DNA of 64,000 bases from Rallus limicola (Eukaryota > Chordata > Aves > Gruiformes > Rallidae), in the NCBI GenBank assembly GCA_022605955.1, contig JAKCOZ010000005.1, positions 46,180,950 to 46,244,949 on the forward strand, given 5' to 3'. Each line of letters opens with the position of its first letter. The stretch's first letter is position 1. The notes under the pieces are model-generated. The model was given only the letters and a program-made list of their open reading frames with translations. It had not been told where the DNA came from and searched no databases. Shown here in pieces: positions 1-12,404 of this stretch. The translations under genes were made by a program, and so were the position numbers.

Positions 1-3000
1 TGCAATGTGTTGGCTACGCTGAACCAGCACGTGCTTTGTCAGGGCCAGCTGGAATCAGCGATAGGCCAGCCAAAAATATGCTACATCCCAAAACTCAGCA
101 GAACAGGGACTCCAGACACCTACAGTGAGTGTCATATGGTATGGCTTAAGAATCTGAATACAGTAAATTAATGCCTTAAAAGAAAGGCTAGGCGATATCT
201 GAGCATTTCCTAACTCCACAGTGTCTAAAGGGAGTAGAAACAAGATGGGGGAGCAGATTAAAATGGATTGGAATAATGGGACAATAGGAAACGAAATCTG
301 TTTTAAAACAAGTTAATAGTACCACATGACTAAGATAGAAATAAGACAAATAATTTAAAAATAGCAAGTTAACCCTTAGATAAATCTCCTGACGACTCTG
401 ATTACCTCTCCATGCTGCCACCCTCCGCCAAGAGTTTAGGAAGCACTCTGCAAAGCTGGTCCTGCTGCCAGCACTGACCCTTTCCAGGGAATGCTGAGCA
501 ACTGCGGCTGCAAGGGGACATGGCTGGGAGCATCCCACCAGACCAGTGCATGGTGATTAGAGCAAAGCAGGGAACTGTGCTGTCACCTTGCCTGGGGCAG
601 CCAAGGAGAGCCCAGAGCCCAGGCACTTGGCCACTGGGGAAAATAAAATCAATCCCACAATGATTCAGAGACCAGGCGATCGAAGGAGACATTCTGCTCC
701 CACACGCCAAACAAGCACTCGCTACAGCTTTGCAAAAGGACTATGAAAACCTTTACCATGTTTCTTCCCTGAGCTTACATTCAGAAATAAAACTACGCAA
801 CACAGCCAGCTTTCCCTGTTAATAAATAACAGGTTATTGCCTCTCACTCAAGCCCTTTGGACTGGGCTGACTGCTCCCCACAAGTAACAGGCACTTCTCT
901 GGGTCTCCACAGCAGGCTCCACCGCTCGCTCTGGGCCTCACCACTCCAGCAGTATGCAGGCCCCCGGAGGACCTGCCTCTGCATGCTGGCCTTCAAACAC
1001 ATATTCTGCATTTTGGACTTGAAGGGTGGGCTCTTAGCAATAAGTCATGAGCATGGACCCCTGCTCACTCTGTAGCATCATGTCCATGAGTCAGTTCTGG
1101 TTGCACACATCATGGCTGAGCTGGGACAAAGGGAAGGGATACAGAATCTGTATATGAGCATAGCATGTGCAGCCCTGGGCATCACCTGTCTGCTTACAGC
1201 AGAGGGTCACCCAGAGCTCCTCTGCACCTATATCTCAGACCTATCTGAGAAGTAGCAGCTCTTTCCACAACACAGCTCTTCCTTACACACATAAAAGAAA
1301 AAAAGACTACCAAGTGCAGACACCCTTTCAGTAACCACATGGTCTCATTTTCTAGGGGTTCACATGGCCTGGAAAAGGGAAATGAACTGTTACACTCACA
1401 GATAAAGGGAGTTGCTTTGGTTCAGGCACAACGATGGGGAAGGAAAATACATGGACATTCAAGTTAACACCATCCATAAAAGCTTAAAGATGTTTCAGAT
1501 CATCAGCCACAGAGGTTTCTAAACTATTTGTTAGCCAATTGCTCCCACTCAAGAGCTGTCTAATGCCATCCTCCCTCCTTACAAGCCAGGCAAGTATTTA
1601 GAAAGAAGGGCAACAAATTTGGGGGCTACTATTTCAGGGCCTGCCAGAGCCCTACCTCACACCAGGACAAACCCCTGCTGCCAGCCAACTGCTGAAGTCT
1701 TGCTTTGGTGGGCAGCAGCCCACAGTTCCCCAGAGTTCAGACCTCAGTTGAAGACCCTGACAGGGAGAAAGGTCAAAGTCCCACTCATGCCTTCCTCCAC
1801 CCCTCTCAGAAATGCATTGTTCCTGGAGGGGGAACTCATGTCTTACCAGAGCCCCTTAAATCCACTGATGTCTCCCGTTCTCCTCTTCCCAGCCAACTTT
1901 TTCTCATGTTCTCATATTCACACTACTTAAGTAAGTAAGCACCCATGGCTTCCCTCGAGAATCTGCTGCAGCCTAATAGCTTTCACCTTGAGGAAGCATT
2001 TCATGATGACTTTCTCCTTTGTCTAATTTCATCCCATTAATCCTGGTTATGCATGCTGGGTCCATCCAGCACCACATCTCCCCCACCCTGCAGACACAGG
2101 GTCTCAGCAAGTGTATCCCCACCCCCCCGTCCCCCAAGGCTGCTTGCCTTCGCTGCCAGAAAACTGGGGACCCAACCCTCACACACACACACTCACTGCA
2201 GGCTCTGTCTCTACAGGCACATGAGAAATGCCTGGGAAGTCGCTCGCACGGAGGGATTTGTCCTTTCCCCCCACAAACGTCCCCTGAATGCCGTTTTAAA
2301 TGACAGGTCGTCCCTGCCTTTCTCTAGGAAATGCTTTGCAATGCCAATTTCCATCTCATGAACGCACAGCCTGCACAGCACTATTTGTGTTGACCAACAG
2401 GAATTTAATCAACCAACAATAATAAACTGGGTAATACTCAATTGTATGAAGCCGCCAGTCAGATGAAAGGATTTACAAAGGCTGGATTGATCTCCAAGCC
2501 CTGGCAGCTTTCCCATGGTGCCCCTCTAATCTGCAGAGCCAAAGAGAATACGTGAAAACTCCAAAATCCGGGTTTTCCTGCAGAGTGTGTTATATATTCA
2601 AGTAAGTCTCTCCACTACAGATGTGTGGGGTGTTTTATTTTTCATGTCCCCCTGCTCTGCGGCTGGCTCTTACCTAACCCTAAAGGAGCATCACGCCACG
2701 GCAAAGCCCCCTCGCAGACAGCCAGCTTATGTAACCGCTAATGCCATAAGCACTACAATGTCTTTAGTGACAAAAAGGCTCAGTGCAGGCTCAGACCGAC
2801 AGCAGCCAATTCACCGTGGAGAATTAGAGAAGAAACCCCTGTTACTTTGGGAAATCAATTGGCATGGCCACCGTGGCTTTAGCAGATAGATCTTTCCAGC
2901 AGGTTCGGAAACATCTTCTGACCTTGCAAAGTACTGGCAGGATGGTGTTTGCTTATGTGGGGGAAGGAAAGCAAAGAAATGCTCCAGGCCACCTTTCAGC

Positions 3001-3182
3001 TGCAAATGCCCACAGCTAACACACGAGTGGCTGCTCATAGAGCCCTGGAAGGATCTTACCAATGTATTTCCATGAGGTATTTCCACGTGGCCATGCTCTG
3101 GACACTGTATGAACCCTCACCTTCCTCCTGCAGAGCCTGCCTGCATCTCTACATGGGAGACCAGCAAGCCAGGGCCAGAGGT

Positions 3183-3257
3183 GGGTGACACCAGTCACTG
3201 TTGTGGGAGCCAACCTGTTTGGGGTGACACCAGGTACCCTTGTGGAAGCCAACGTGT
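3183..3257. repeat. 36-base imperfect tandem duplication
   Basis: Units at 3183-3218 and 3222-3257 agree at 30 of 36 positions. Both start GGGTGACACCAG and end with TTGTGG, AGCCAAC and TGT blocks. Confidence 0.85.
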
Positions 3258-6200
3258 GAGAGGGAAGAGAGGCTAATTTGAGCACACCACCCCCTGCACA
3301 TGTGGGGGTCCACTGGCCTCAGCTTTAATTCTCTTGGGTGCTGCTGGAGACAGGACATCCAGCTGGGGATCTCTGGTCCAACCCAAAGCAGCCACTGTCA
3401 TCCTTTTAAGGCTATTGTCACCTATGCTGATTACATGGCTCCAAAATGCCACAGTGGAGGAGAGGACCAGAACAGCAGTGTGTCCATCACTCTGCCCCGC
3501 ATCCAGCCAGCTTGTAACTGCCCTGACCAGTGCATCAGAGAGATGGGGACAGAATTAAAAGAATTATATAAACACTAAGAAGTTCTCGAGTGGTGGGAGG
3601 CAACACCGCTAAAGAGAGCAGCACTAACCAGCAGGCTGGCAGTAGCTGCTTTCCAGGGGTCAGCTGCAATATCTGATTCGCCCGCAATCCAGCCACATCC
3701 TTGTCAAATGTCATAGTGCAGAACCTAATGAAAGATGCCTTGAAAGCCCAGGAGAGTTAATAACTTTACTAGGAGGTGTTAATCAATCAATTGGTGAAGA
3801 ACAAGACAGCCTTTGTCACCCCTGCAAGGAGGGATGCATCGCTTGGCTAGGAAACAGCCACACATAAGCAAGCTGAGAGCCCACAAATGTGGGTATCGGA
3901 TCCACTTTATGGCCAGCTGTGGTTTGTGGTAGGAAGAAAACAAGGACAGAGATTTCCTATAGTGGGAGGAGGTTTGGGCAGAGGTTTGGCAGCTTTCACA
4001 CCCCAAGCCAAGGTTGCCTTTTGGGAGGTTACAGTCCTCTGTTCAGAGGCATTCACCACAGTCAGAAAAACAAAGGAAGGATCTTTACACAGTTGTGGGT
4101 GAATTCCTCTCCATCCACTGCTTCTTCAGTCCTGGGGAGAGACCAAGAAGGCAAACCTGGGAGTCACACCTCCATCCCACCCCAGCTCGCTCAAGTGAAT
4201 AAACACAGAGACAGAGCACCTCAGGCCAGCACCCTTTCTCCCCTCCAATCTGCACTAATCTCCTCTTGGGTCTGTGCTGCAGAAGATAATTTAGAGGCAA
4301 TAGCATGCTCCCAAACACATTGCCTCTCTCATAGAGCAATTAAATGTACATCATTGTCTGACTGTCCTGTATCCTTGGGGCAGGAGGGACTGTCATCATC
4401 TTAAAGTCATGATTTACAGAGGTAATAATCATGGCACCAGCCTCATTACATGCCAACTTTCAGGAAATTAGGTGATAGATATTATTCATTAAGTTGCCAC
4501 ACGATACCCATATCCATCCATCTGTTACAGCTGAGCTAACATTTTGGTTTGGAGCATGCAGGCTAATGGCTTCTTTAGGAAGGGAACAGGCACCGTCCTG
4601 AAACGTGATGGGGAGAAGAGAGGAAGATTGCAACTGGCTAAAATCAGTGAATGGAAAAAAAATATATATAAAAGAATACTAAATAAAACAGAGACCTCTT
4701 GGACCTTGGAGGCTCTTGGACCAGCAGCAGGACACTCAGGCCAAAGCCCAGCAATACACAAATCATAATGCGATGCTCAAAAATGGTACACACTGTGCAA
4801 CGGCTTCATTCCTGGTGAGCTCAGCCTAACCAGCTGCACATGCTGCAGAGTGGATTAATACTATTTTGGGGTGCTCCATCAGGCTGTTTCATCATGCAGA
4901 ACTGCCCAGAACCCCCCAAGGATCTATTCAGCCTATGCCCAACATAGGGTCCGCCGGCTGAGGGTTGCTGCTCCTCTTGCAGCAACCAGGACAGGACCAC
5001 ACAGGGCTGTGTTTGCAAAGCCCATCTGCCTTTAACCATCAGAGCTCCAGGTTCCTTCACTCACCCTCCCCTGCCAACAGGAACCAAGCTTTGGACAGCC
5101 CTGAAATCATGGAGATATGTGCCCCTTGTCCCTGCACCAGAGCCCCAGTGAGTGCATATACAAGGGAGCAAATGAGGATAGTGTGGAGAAGATGCTGGAA
5201 ATCTGGCTGTCACTCAGCACTGGGACAGAAATCCACAAGAGTGCACATCCCAGAAGAGACAAGGTCTCCAGAGCTTCTCTCTTTCTCCACCAAAACTACC
5301 TATCGCCCAGTTTTGCCTCAACAAAGCTGAGATGGGCATTTTTAGAGAACTCATGTTCAGGATGACTCACTCCCAAAAAGGATGAATGAAAAGGATTCCT
5401 GCAAAATATTTTTCATTTTTCTCTTTTTAGGGAAGGCTGTGTTCTTAGGCACAGAAAAGAGGGAAAGAGCTGAGACATCAAACACGCACAGTCCTACATT
5501 GCACAGATATCCACTCCCAACTATTAAGTCATCATTAGTTAAATAATACAAATAATTTCCCAGCAAATTTCTTGCCAGAAGGAGGAGAAAAGCGGGTGCT
5601 GATGGTGTTGTGGTAGCCAGTGTCAGCCTTTGATATGACAGCTCTGCAAGTCTCTGACAGAGGCAGAAAGAGCTTTATGCCCATCAAGCTACAGCATGCC
5701 CAGAGGCCCAGATTTATCTTCTCTAACCCTACTTGACCCTTTTAACAAATACTTCCTCAAGCAAAACGCATTAAGAGGTATCACAAAAATAAAAGTGTTT
5801 CTCATTTCTACTCACTCCCTCAATGCATAGAAGTGGTGTTGTCAGCCATGGATGATACCAGAGCTGCATCTTGTATCTAGGAAATCCTGCAAGAAGAGGC
5901 AGGAGGGCTGTGAAGTCCACATTATACTTAAACACTTGCCACTAATGATGGGCAAGATGTAGAGTTTGTGCTCATCCAACTGCAGGCAGCTGCCTAAAGG
6001 GGTGATGCTGCCCCACTGCATCCCAAAATGACCTGGCAATGCACAGCATCCCCTGGCTGGGGCCAGAGGAGACGTGCAGCTGGGCACGGGGAGCCCACGC
6101 TGGTGCTTGGCAGACACCCAACATGAGGTCAGGCGTAGCCACTCATGAAGCCACATGCCCAGCACTTCATCTCAGAACCAGAGCTAATAGCTCCCCACTG

Positions 6201-7536
6201 TTTTTTCCCCTCCATAGCACAGGGTATTTGGCTAAGCATAATGAAAAGCACAATGCATGCTTGTACAGCAGTAGTTCAGCCCAGGTAGCCTCCCAATCAG
6301 GCTGGGTAGCAAACCAGTTGTCTTCGCAGCATTAACAAACACCAGTATTGCCTATACACTACACAGTACTTACTGCACTTCCCATACAACTTGATAAAGC
6401 TCTGGGTGCCAGGCCAGCACCGCCAGGCTCCAGCAGTGCTGCAGACCAGTCCCGTGTCCCAGGCTCTGCCCCAGGGCTCCCAGTGGGGAGGAAAAATGTG
6501 AATAAACTGTACATCAACAAAGCTAAGCAGAGCTCTCCACAGAGGTAAGGAAGTGTTACAGCCTGGCTGAACAACTCAGCTACCTGAGGAATGATAAAAA
6601 TCAGTGCCTAGAGCCAGCCATGTATCTATATTCTCCACTAGGTCAGAACTACACATCACAAGCCTTCAGCACAGCCACAAGTAAAGCCTTCTTCACTTCT
6701 GCAGTTCAGGCACCAGCTTGGCTTCTCCTCACCATTCCCCATGTGCTCAGCACAGCCAACAGGGCAGGGGCACATCCTGCTCACCAGCGCAAGAGACAGG
6801 GGATACACAGTGCTGCACATCCCCAGCAAGACCTCACACACTCCTCTGTCATGGTTTGTCTTTGTTGAAAACAGTCCAGGGAAGGCACCCCAGGTAAAGA
6901 TGCTGAACAGAGAGCTGCAAGGCACAACAGCATGGCGCATGCCAGAGGAGGTACACTACCCTTTCTGTGAGCCAAGACTGCCTCAAGTATGTTTCTCTGT
7001 AAATTTAACAACCAACTGGGAATTTGAAGGTGCCCTTTAGTAAGCCTCTACAGGTCATCTCCCAGCATACTGCACAAGTACAGCATCCCAGGTGGGAGCT
7101 GAAGGGTCGAGTCATTTTACAGGGCTGCTCATGACATCTGTAGTATATATCACGAGGTTAGATATTGTCATTAAGATGAAAGGGACTTCACTATACCAGG
7201 AGTCCAGGATTCACACTGACAGATTTGTGTTCCTTCAAGACTCAGCAGCATTTGCCTACGGCAATAAGATGGCAGGGGAAGCAAAACATTCAGCAGCTGA
7301 AAGGGATGAAACTATGAACACAGAGAGATTTGAAGTCATTTAGGCTGAAAATGAGGAAAAGGAGGTATGAGATTCAGGAACAACCTTGCATATACAAGTA
7401 GCAGGGACAGAAACTTCAGAAGGTAGGCAGCATCTGGCATCAAGTGGGAGTGTTCACTATGCCACAAGACTACATCTGCCAACCCCAAAGGTCTCTTCTG
7501 ATTTCATAGGTCCTTTAATAAGGGTACATTTTGCGC

Positions 7537-7556
7537 ATATATATATATATATATAT
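7537..7556. repeat. (AT)10 microsatellite
   Basis: Ten AT units are bounded by GC on both sides. Confidence 0.95.
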
Positions 7557-7723
7557 GCACAGCACCACCACATCACATATAGCATCAACATAACATTCAT
7601 CTAAGGGGATGGACATACTCACTGTGCTTGTTCCTCCCTTGTGATAGTAAATCCGGTATAATTAGGTAATGCATAATTAAAAGTTGATTCTACCCAAATT
7701 AATTTGCCAACATAAAGATTCAG

Positions 7724-7782
7724 GAGCAAATTCAGTCCTGGCTTAATTCACTGAAATAACCTCGGGGATTAATTTGGCCAAC
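7724..7782. repeat. Possible ancient reptile/bird palindromic repeat fragment
   Basis: GAGCAAATTCAGTCCTGGCT and GGGGATTAATTTGGCC flank a worn middle. This resembles an old sauropsid repeat with complementary 'aaattcatccctggtgtaa' ends. A similar half copy may be present at about 37938-37985. Identification is from memory. Confidence 0.35.
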
Positions 7783-10106
7783 TTGAATACCCAGGTCTCA
7801 ATACTACCAGATGAGCTGTGCGCCTACAAAGGGGTAATGGGTCTCTTGGACAAATGCAGTGATGCAGAGATGGGCATGTCCAGGATGGAGGCAATGAATG
7901 AAAGCGCCTTAGGCTTAGGATCATCTAGCACTTCACTTGCTGGTTTCACTGATGGTTTTTGGCTAGGTAAAAAATTTACTTTCAGCTTTTCTACAAAATA
8001 ACACAAGTAACACACTCTCCTTCAGGTCACTGCCACAGTATGCAAGCGCTGGGTGGCCGCTGGGAATGTGAGCTTTCAGACAGATTAATACAGCTTGACT
8101 GAAGAAGGGAAGACAACAGACACTACTTAACAGATTCCAAGTTGGGCTCATCCTTGAACTGAATTTTCTTCACATCCTTCATCAAGAAAGCCAGTCCCTA
8201 TATAACAAATACTTTTGCTCTTTGCAATCACTTTTAATTTAGACAATGGACAAAGGGCAAATTCCCTCTGGGTTTTTTTTGCTTTTATTCCCACTGTCTT
8301 AATTTTTTAAGAGCATCTCAAATATTCAGGTGCTAGAACCACACAGTTTTTAACTTACAAAACACCATTACAAAATACTTTACAATCATCATGTTTCTGT
8401 GTAATAACTGGCAGCTTTTTATGGTACTCTGCACTTACCCAGTGGATTTGTGATGACCAGAAGAGTCATGGGGCCTTCATACAGAAAATGGAAAACTGCA
8501 AGTTTATCATAGGGAGTTTACCATAGTTACTGGGTCATCTTTGACTTTTAGAGACTTTTGTGAGTTATAATTAATGATATTTAAATCACACCCACATACT
8601 ATCCCTTGTCTGTGTTTTTGCTTATAAAAGATACCCACCATCAAGGGCAAGAAAGCACTGATAAAAAACAGAAAATGCTCTGTCCTCTTCCCCCTTGGCC
8701 CCCAAATTGCCAGTCAGTCTGTTGCAGGAGAGCACAAGCTGGTTTATTTTGTTTGGACCGTCGGTGTGCCAGGTGTCGCTGAAGCAGCGGAGCCAGGGGC
8801 ACGGAGAAAGGCAGCTGCTGGCTGAGCTCTGCCCGCAGAGTGGCTCTCCCAGGCTGCAGGCAGCCCTGCCCCAGCATCGCAGGCAGCCCCCACAGTCATG
8901 TATGTGCTGCCATCGGCGCTCGGGGACCCACAACCCGCCACTCTAATTTTAGCACTAACAGCCTTGCTAGCATCTGGGGAAGATGTCTGCCACGCAGAAG
9001 CAGCAGCCAGTGGCAGAGCCCTAACAACAGCAACAGCAAACCCATGGTGAGAAACTCAGAGGGCAAGAGCACAAGGACACTGCTGGGAGTTGCATCTTTG
9101 CCAACAGGGCACATGGAGAGTAATGGCAAGAGGAGAGAAATGCTGCCCCAGAAGCACAGACAGGCTTGCAGCTGGAAGGGGAGGCACAGCCAGCATCCAG
9201 GTCACCCCTGTGTGCTGCCCCAGGTACATGCAAAGCCCACCCCTCCCCTCCTTTCCTCTGTAGAACAGTGAACTGCTCCAAATGCTGGTCAGAAGCATTT
9301 GTCCAAAAACCTTGTCTGATTCACCCACTGCCTTGTCACTCAAAAGTGGAGTTCCAGCCATTCCACCTGCCGAGGATAACACAGTTGAGAAAGGGATGTT
9401 ACAATGGCCAGAAAGCTATTGGAGAAAATCCCACTTTTATCTTAGCAAAACAACTTTCCCTTTCTTTGGCCACAGAAGACAGACCTGCCCCACCTATCTG
9501 CAATTGCACAATTGAGCTGCAGCATCTAAAGCAATGTTTAACTTGGGAGAAAGATACTGGGCAAACGGTTCATGTCCGGTTCCCAGACTGCAGCCAGATG
9601 CAAGAAACCAAGAAAATAATGACAGTGGCAGGTATCAGCCAGATCCAGGGATCACCAGTTTGGAAAAGCAGCCACCTAGGAAGTTTATGCACGTTAGAGG
9701 GCCAATTTGACACAAGTACTGGGGAGATGGGCAGGACCAGCCAGTTGGGCTTTTCCACTGCTGGTAGGTGTGATCCCGCAGCAAGGTTTCTCCCCTACCA
9801 TCACAGCCTCTGAGAGATACCAAACCTGGTCCTGCAGGACCCATCTGCACATCAGCAACATGCCCTCTGCTCACCCCTGGGGCAGCTCTTCGCACCTTCC
9901 TGCCTGGTCACCCAGGCTTTCCTCTGATCGGCATCAAGCAGTCAGTGCAAAGGCATCGATATGGGAGCACAGGGAGAGCTGAGCCCCAGCAGGAGGAACC
10001 CAGCAGTCCCTGCTCAGACAATGCACCCACACAGTGATGGGGAAGTTCACGATTACGTTCCTATGAGAGGGAATCTTGGCTAATACTGATGCTCATTTTA
10101 AAAACA

Positions 10107-10258
10107 AAAAAAAAAACAAAAAAAACCAAAAAAAAACCCAAACAAAACTCCCTAAAAACCACCACCAAATACAAAACTCATTGCAAGGCTAGGAGAAAAA
10201 AAAAAAAAAAAAAACAAAAACCAAAAACAACAAAAGAAAAAAAAGGGAAAAAAAAAAC
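10107..10258. repeat. A-rich low-complexity tract
   Basis: About 150 bases are made mostly of A runs of 4-19 bases broken by C, CC or G, with a more ordinary 45-base stretch in the middle. It reads as degenerate (A)nC satellite or decayed poly-A. An open frame rich in lysine crosses it and is an artefact of composition. Confidence 0.9.
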
Positions 10259-11594
10259 CAACCCTGCTTTCTTGGGAAATGTCTTTCCCACTGCTTTGTC
10301 CTTAAGGATTTGTTTTAGGCCTGTGGGAACTTAACACATTAGAAACTCACCCATAATTTGCATGCCCCAAACAGCAGGGAGATATCATGAGATCTTGCAT
10401 TACTGAGATTTCTTTCCTTTGGCAAAATATATTCCAGAAGATTTACTTGGAAAAAAGTTCACACATCATTACAACTAAACTGTATGTGCCTAGTGAGTGA
10501 AGAAAGGGCACAAGATGACACATTACCCTGTGGTTTTATTATACTGGCTTTCCTTCTGTACCTCATTTGCAAAATTAGGGTTGGTCATAATCCTTCCATC
10601 AGTCTTTCCTGAAAATTAGGAAGGGACCAAACCAGATTTTCCAATTAAAACAATCTTCCCACAGTTTCAGAGATGTGAAAATGGTTTTGCCAAGTATTTC
10701 ATCTGAAGGAGCTTTCTGAAGTACCAGCTCGGCATCTGAATGCTGAAATGTTTCTTTGCAAGTGATTTAGGAGATGCTCTGGTAAAGGTTTCCCAGGAAC
10801 ACACACAGCCCAAGTGATCCCCCTACCATTTTGCTCATTATTCTGTGCGGGAACAAGAGGGAATATGGGCTAAAGGGTAGACAAAATTAAAACATCTTTA
10901 AAATACATGCTTTAACAACGGCATTATTTGAGAATGCCTCTTATTTTCCTGCAAATGCTCAGTGCCAATAAAAAGGTGCAAGACAGAGAAAGAACAAAGA
11001 AGCCTGTGAACCCCTCAGAGATAGGGACTACAATTCAGCCACCTCCAGCACCCCCTACCAGCCCCTATTCCGCTTGAGCTCAGCAAGCTCAGCCCAAAGA
11101 GGTCCTCCAAGCAAAATGCTGAATGCCTATCCAGGCAGGTCTCTGCCACTCTTCACCATGCAGAACCCTAAATGGTTGATAAGCAGGTGTTTCTGCTTCC
11201 GCAGGGAGGAAAGAGGGTCTGCAAACCCAAACTGCAAACAGCAAAGCTGTGGAGATGTGAGTGAGCAGGGTCTCCTTCTGCAGGACCAGAGAAGGAAAGA
11301 TGTCCACCAGACCGCGCCAAGTGCAAGGGACCAGACACTCAGCACCTCAGCCCACTCAAACTCACTGGTGGGTGGAAAGCTTTAGGAAATGTCTCCTTCT
11401 GGCTCCTAAGGCAACCTTGCTCTTTTTTAAAGCAGTGGTCTACCCGAGCATATTGGCTGTGGAACTGGGTATGACACCAGTACCTGGACATTCCACAGTG
11501 GAGTCTGGAGCCCCATTTTGCAATGCCCAGGAAATCCACTGCTGCTGAAAAAGCTTCTGATTCAGTTGGATATGGGGAATGGAAGAAGCCTTGC

Positions 11595-11712
11595 TATCTT
11601 CATTTAACAGATGAGAACTGAGATATTGAGATGCTAAGTGACTTGCCTACGGTCACACAAGAAGTCTGTGGCCAATCCCAGTCCCACAAGGCCAAATCCA
11701 GTGCTTTAAGCA
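11595..11712 (-). mobile_element. MIR-like ancient SINE relic
   Basis: Read on plus, it follows the reverse of MIR: ATTTAACAGATGAGAACTGA, GCTAAGTGACTTGCCTACGG, TCACACAAGAAGTCTGTGGC, then AATCCAGTGCTTTAAGCA. MIR-class SINEs are shared across amniotes and are rare in birds. The match is by recollection of the consensus, not by search. Confidence 0.7.
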
Positions 11713-12204
11713 CACATCAGCTTCTCTCTTTCATGTGGTGACCAGTCTGAAGCTTATGAGCTGTTGACATTTCACAAGGCAAAGCCACATCCTTGAGCCC
11801 TTCTTTGCCAAGCACCCCTGCAGCAGCTGGCAACTTCAAGAGCAGCAGTAAAGTCTCATGCAGCAACTGGAGCTTATGGCCCATATTTCCCCCACTAGAA
11901 AAAACAGCCCCTCAGCCCTTGCCCTGGCCAGCACCAAGCTCTCCATTATCTCCTCTCCCTTACCTGCAGGTTGCACACTTGGGAGGCCAGCTGCTGCCAT
12001 AACAGATTGTGTTGCCAAGGAAATACAAGAATGTGTTTATCAATAAAAAGTATTAGGTGTGCACATTCAAACCAGTTTGGTTTGCTGGGGATGGGACTAC
12101 TCCTCCTGTTCTCCAGCTCTGCTAACCCACCTGTGACCTTTTCTGTGGATTTGGACATGACCACACACACAAGCAAAGACACAGACTTTTTGGCCTGTGG
12201 AGCT

Positions 12205-12404
12205 TCCTCATTCCTTCAGTCCAGCATTGCAACAGGCTGCCCAGAGAGGCTGTGCAGTCCCCAGCCTTCGAGGTTTTCCAGACCTGACACAACAATGCCC
12301 TGAGGAACCTCCTCGGATCTCATGGCCAACCCTGCTTTGAGCAGCAGGTTGCAGTAGAGATCCCCTAAGGTCCCTTCCAGCCTGAATTACCATCTGACGA
12401 TCCC
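12205..12404 (+). mobile_element. CR1 LINE 3' fragment
   Basis: It contains the CR1 block AACAGGCTGCCCAGAGAGGC, then a GAGGTTTTCCAGACC line, CTGCTTTGAGCAGCAGGTTG, and AGGTCCCTTCCAGCCTGAAT near the end. It is about 200 bases of an old, diverged 3' end. It is antisense to CCDC85C. Confidence 0.85.

Larger units (their letters stand above)
1..12204. other. Intron stretch, few features
   Basis: Apart from the entries listed at 3.2, 7.5, 7.7, 10.1 and 11.6 kb, I see no gene, RNA or strong signal. GC-richer patches occur at about 2.0-2.3 and 8.7-9.3 kb, without domain-like open frames. The longest open frame there (9166-9813, plus, 215 codons) resembles no known protein. Confidence 0.6.

Noticed and set aside
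9166..9813. 215-codon plus-strand open frame
   Set aside because: It has no recognised domain, no coding-like composition and no clear splice sites; frames of this size occur by chance in 64 kb.
10089..10334. Lysine-rich open frame
   Set aside because: It is translation of an A-rich low-complexity tract.
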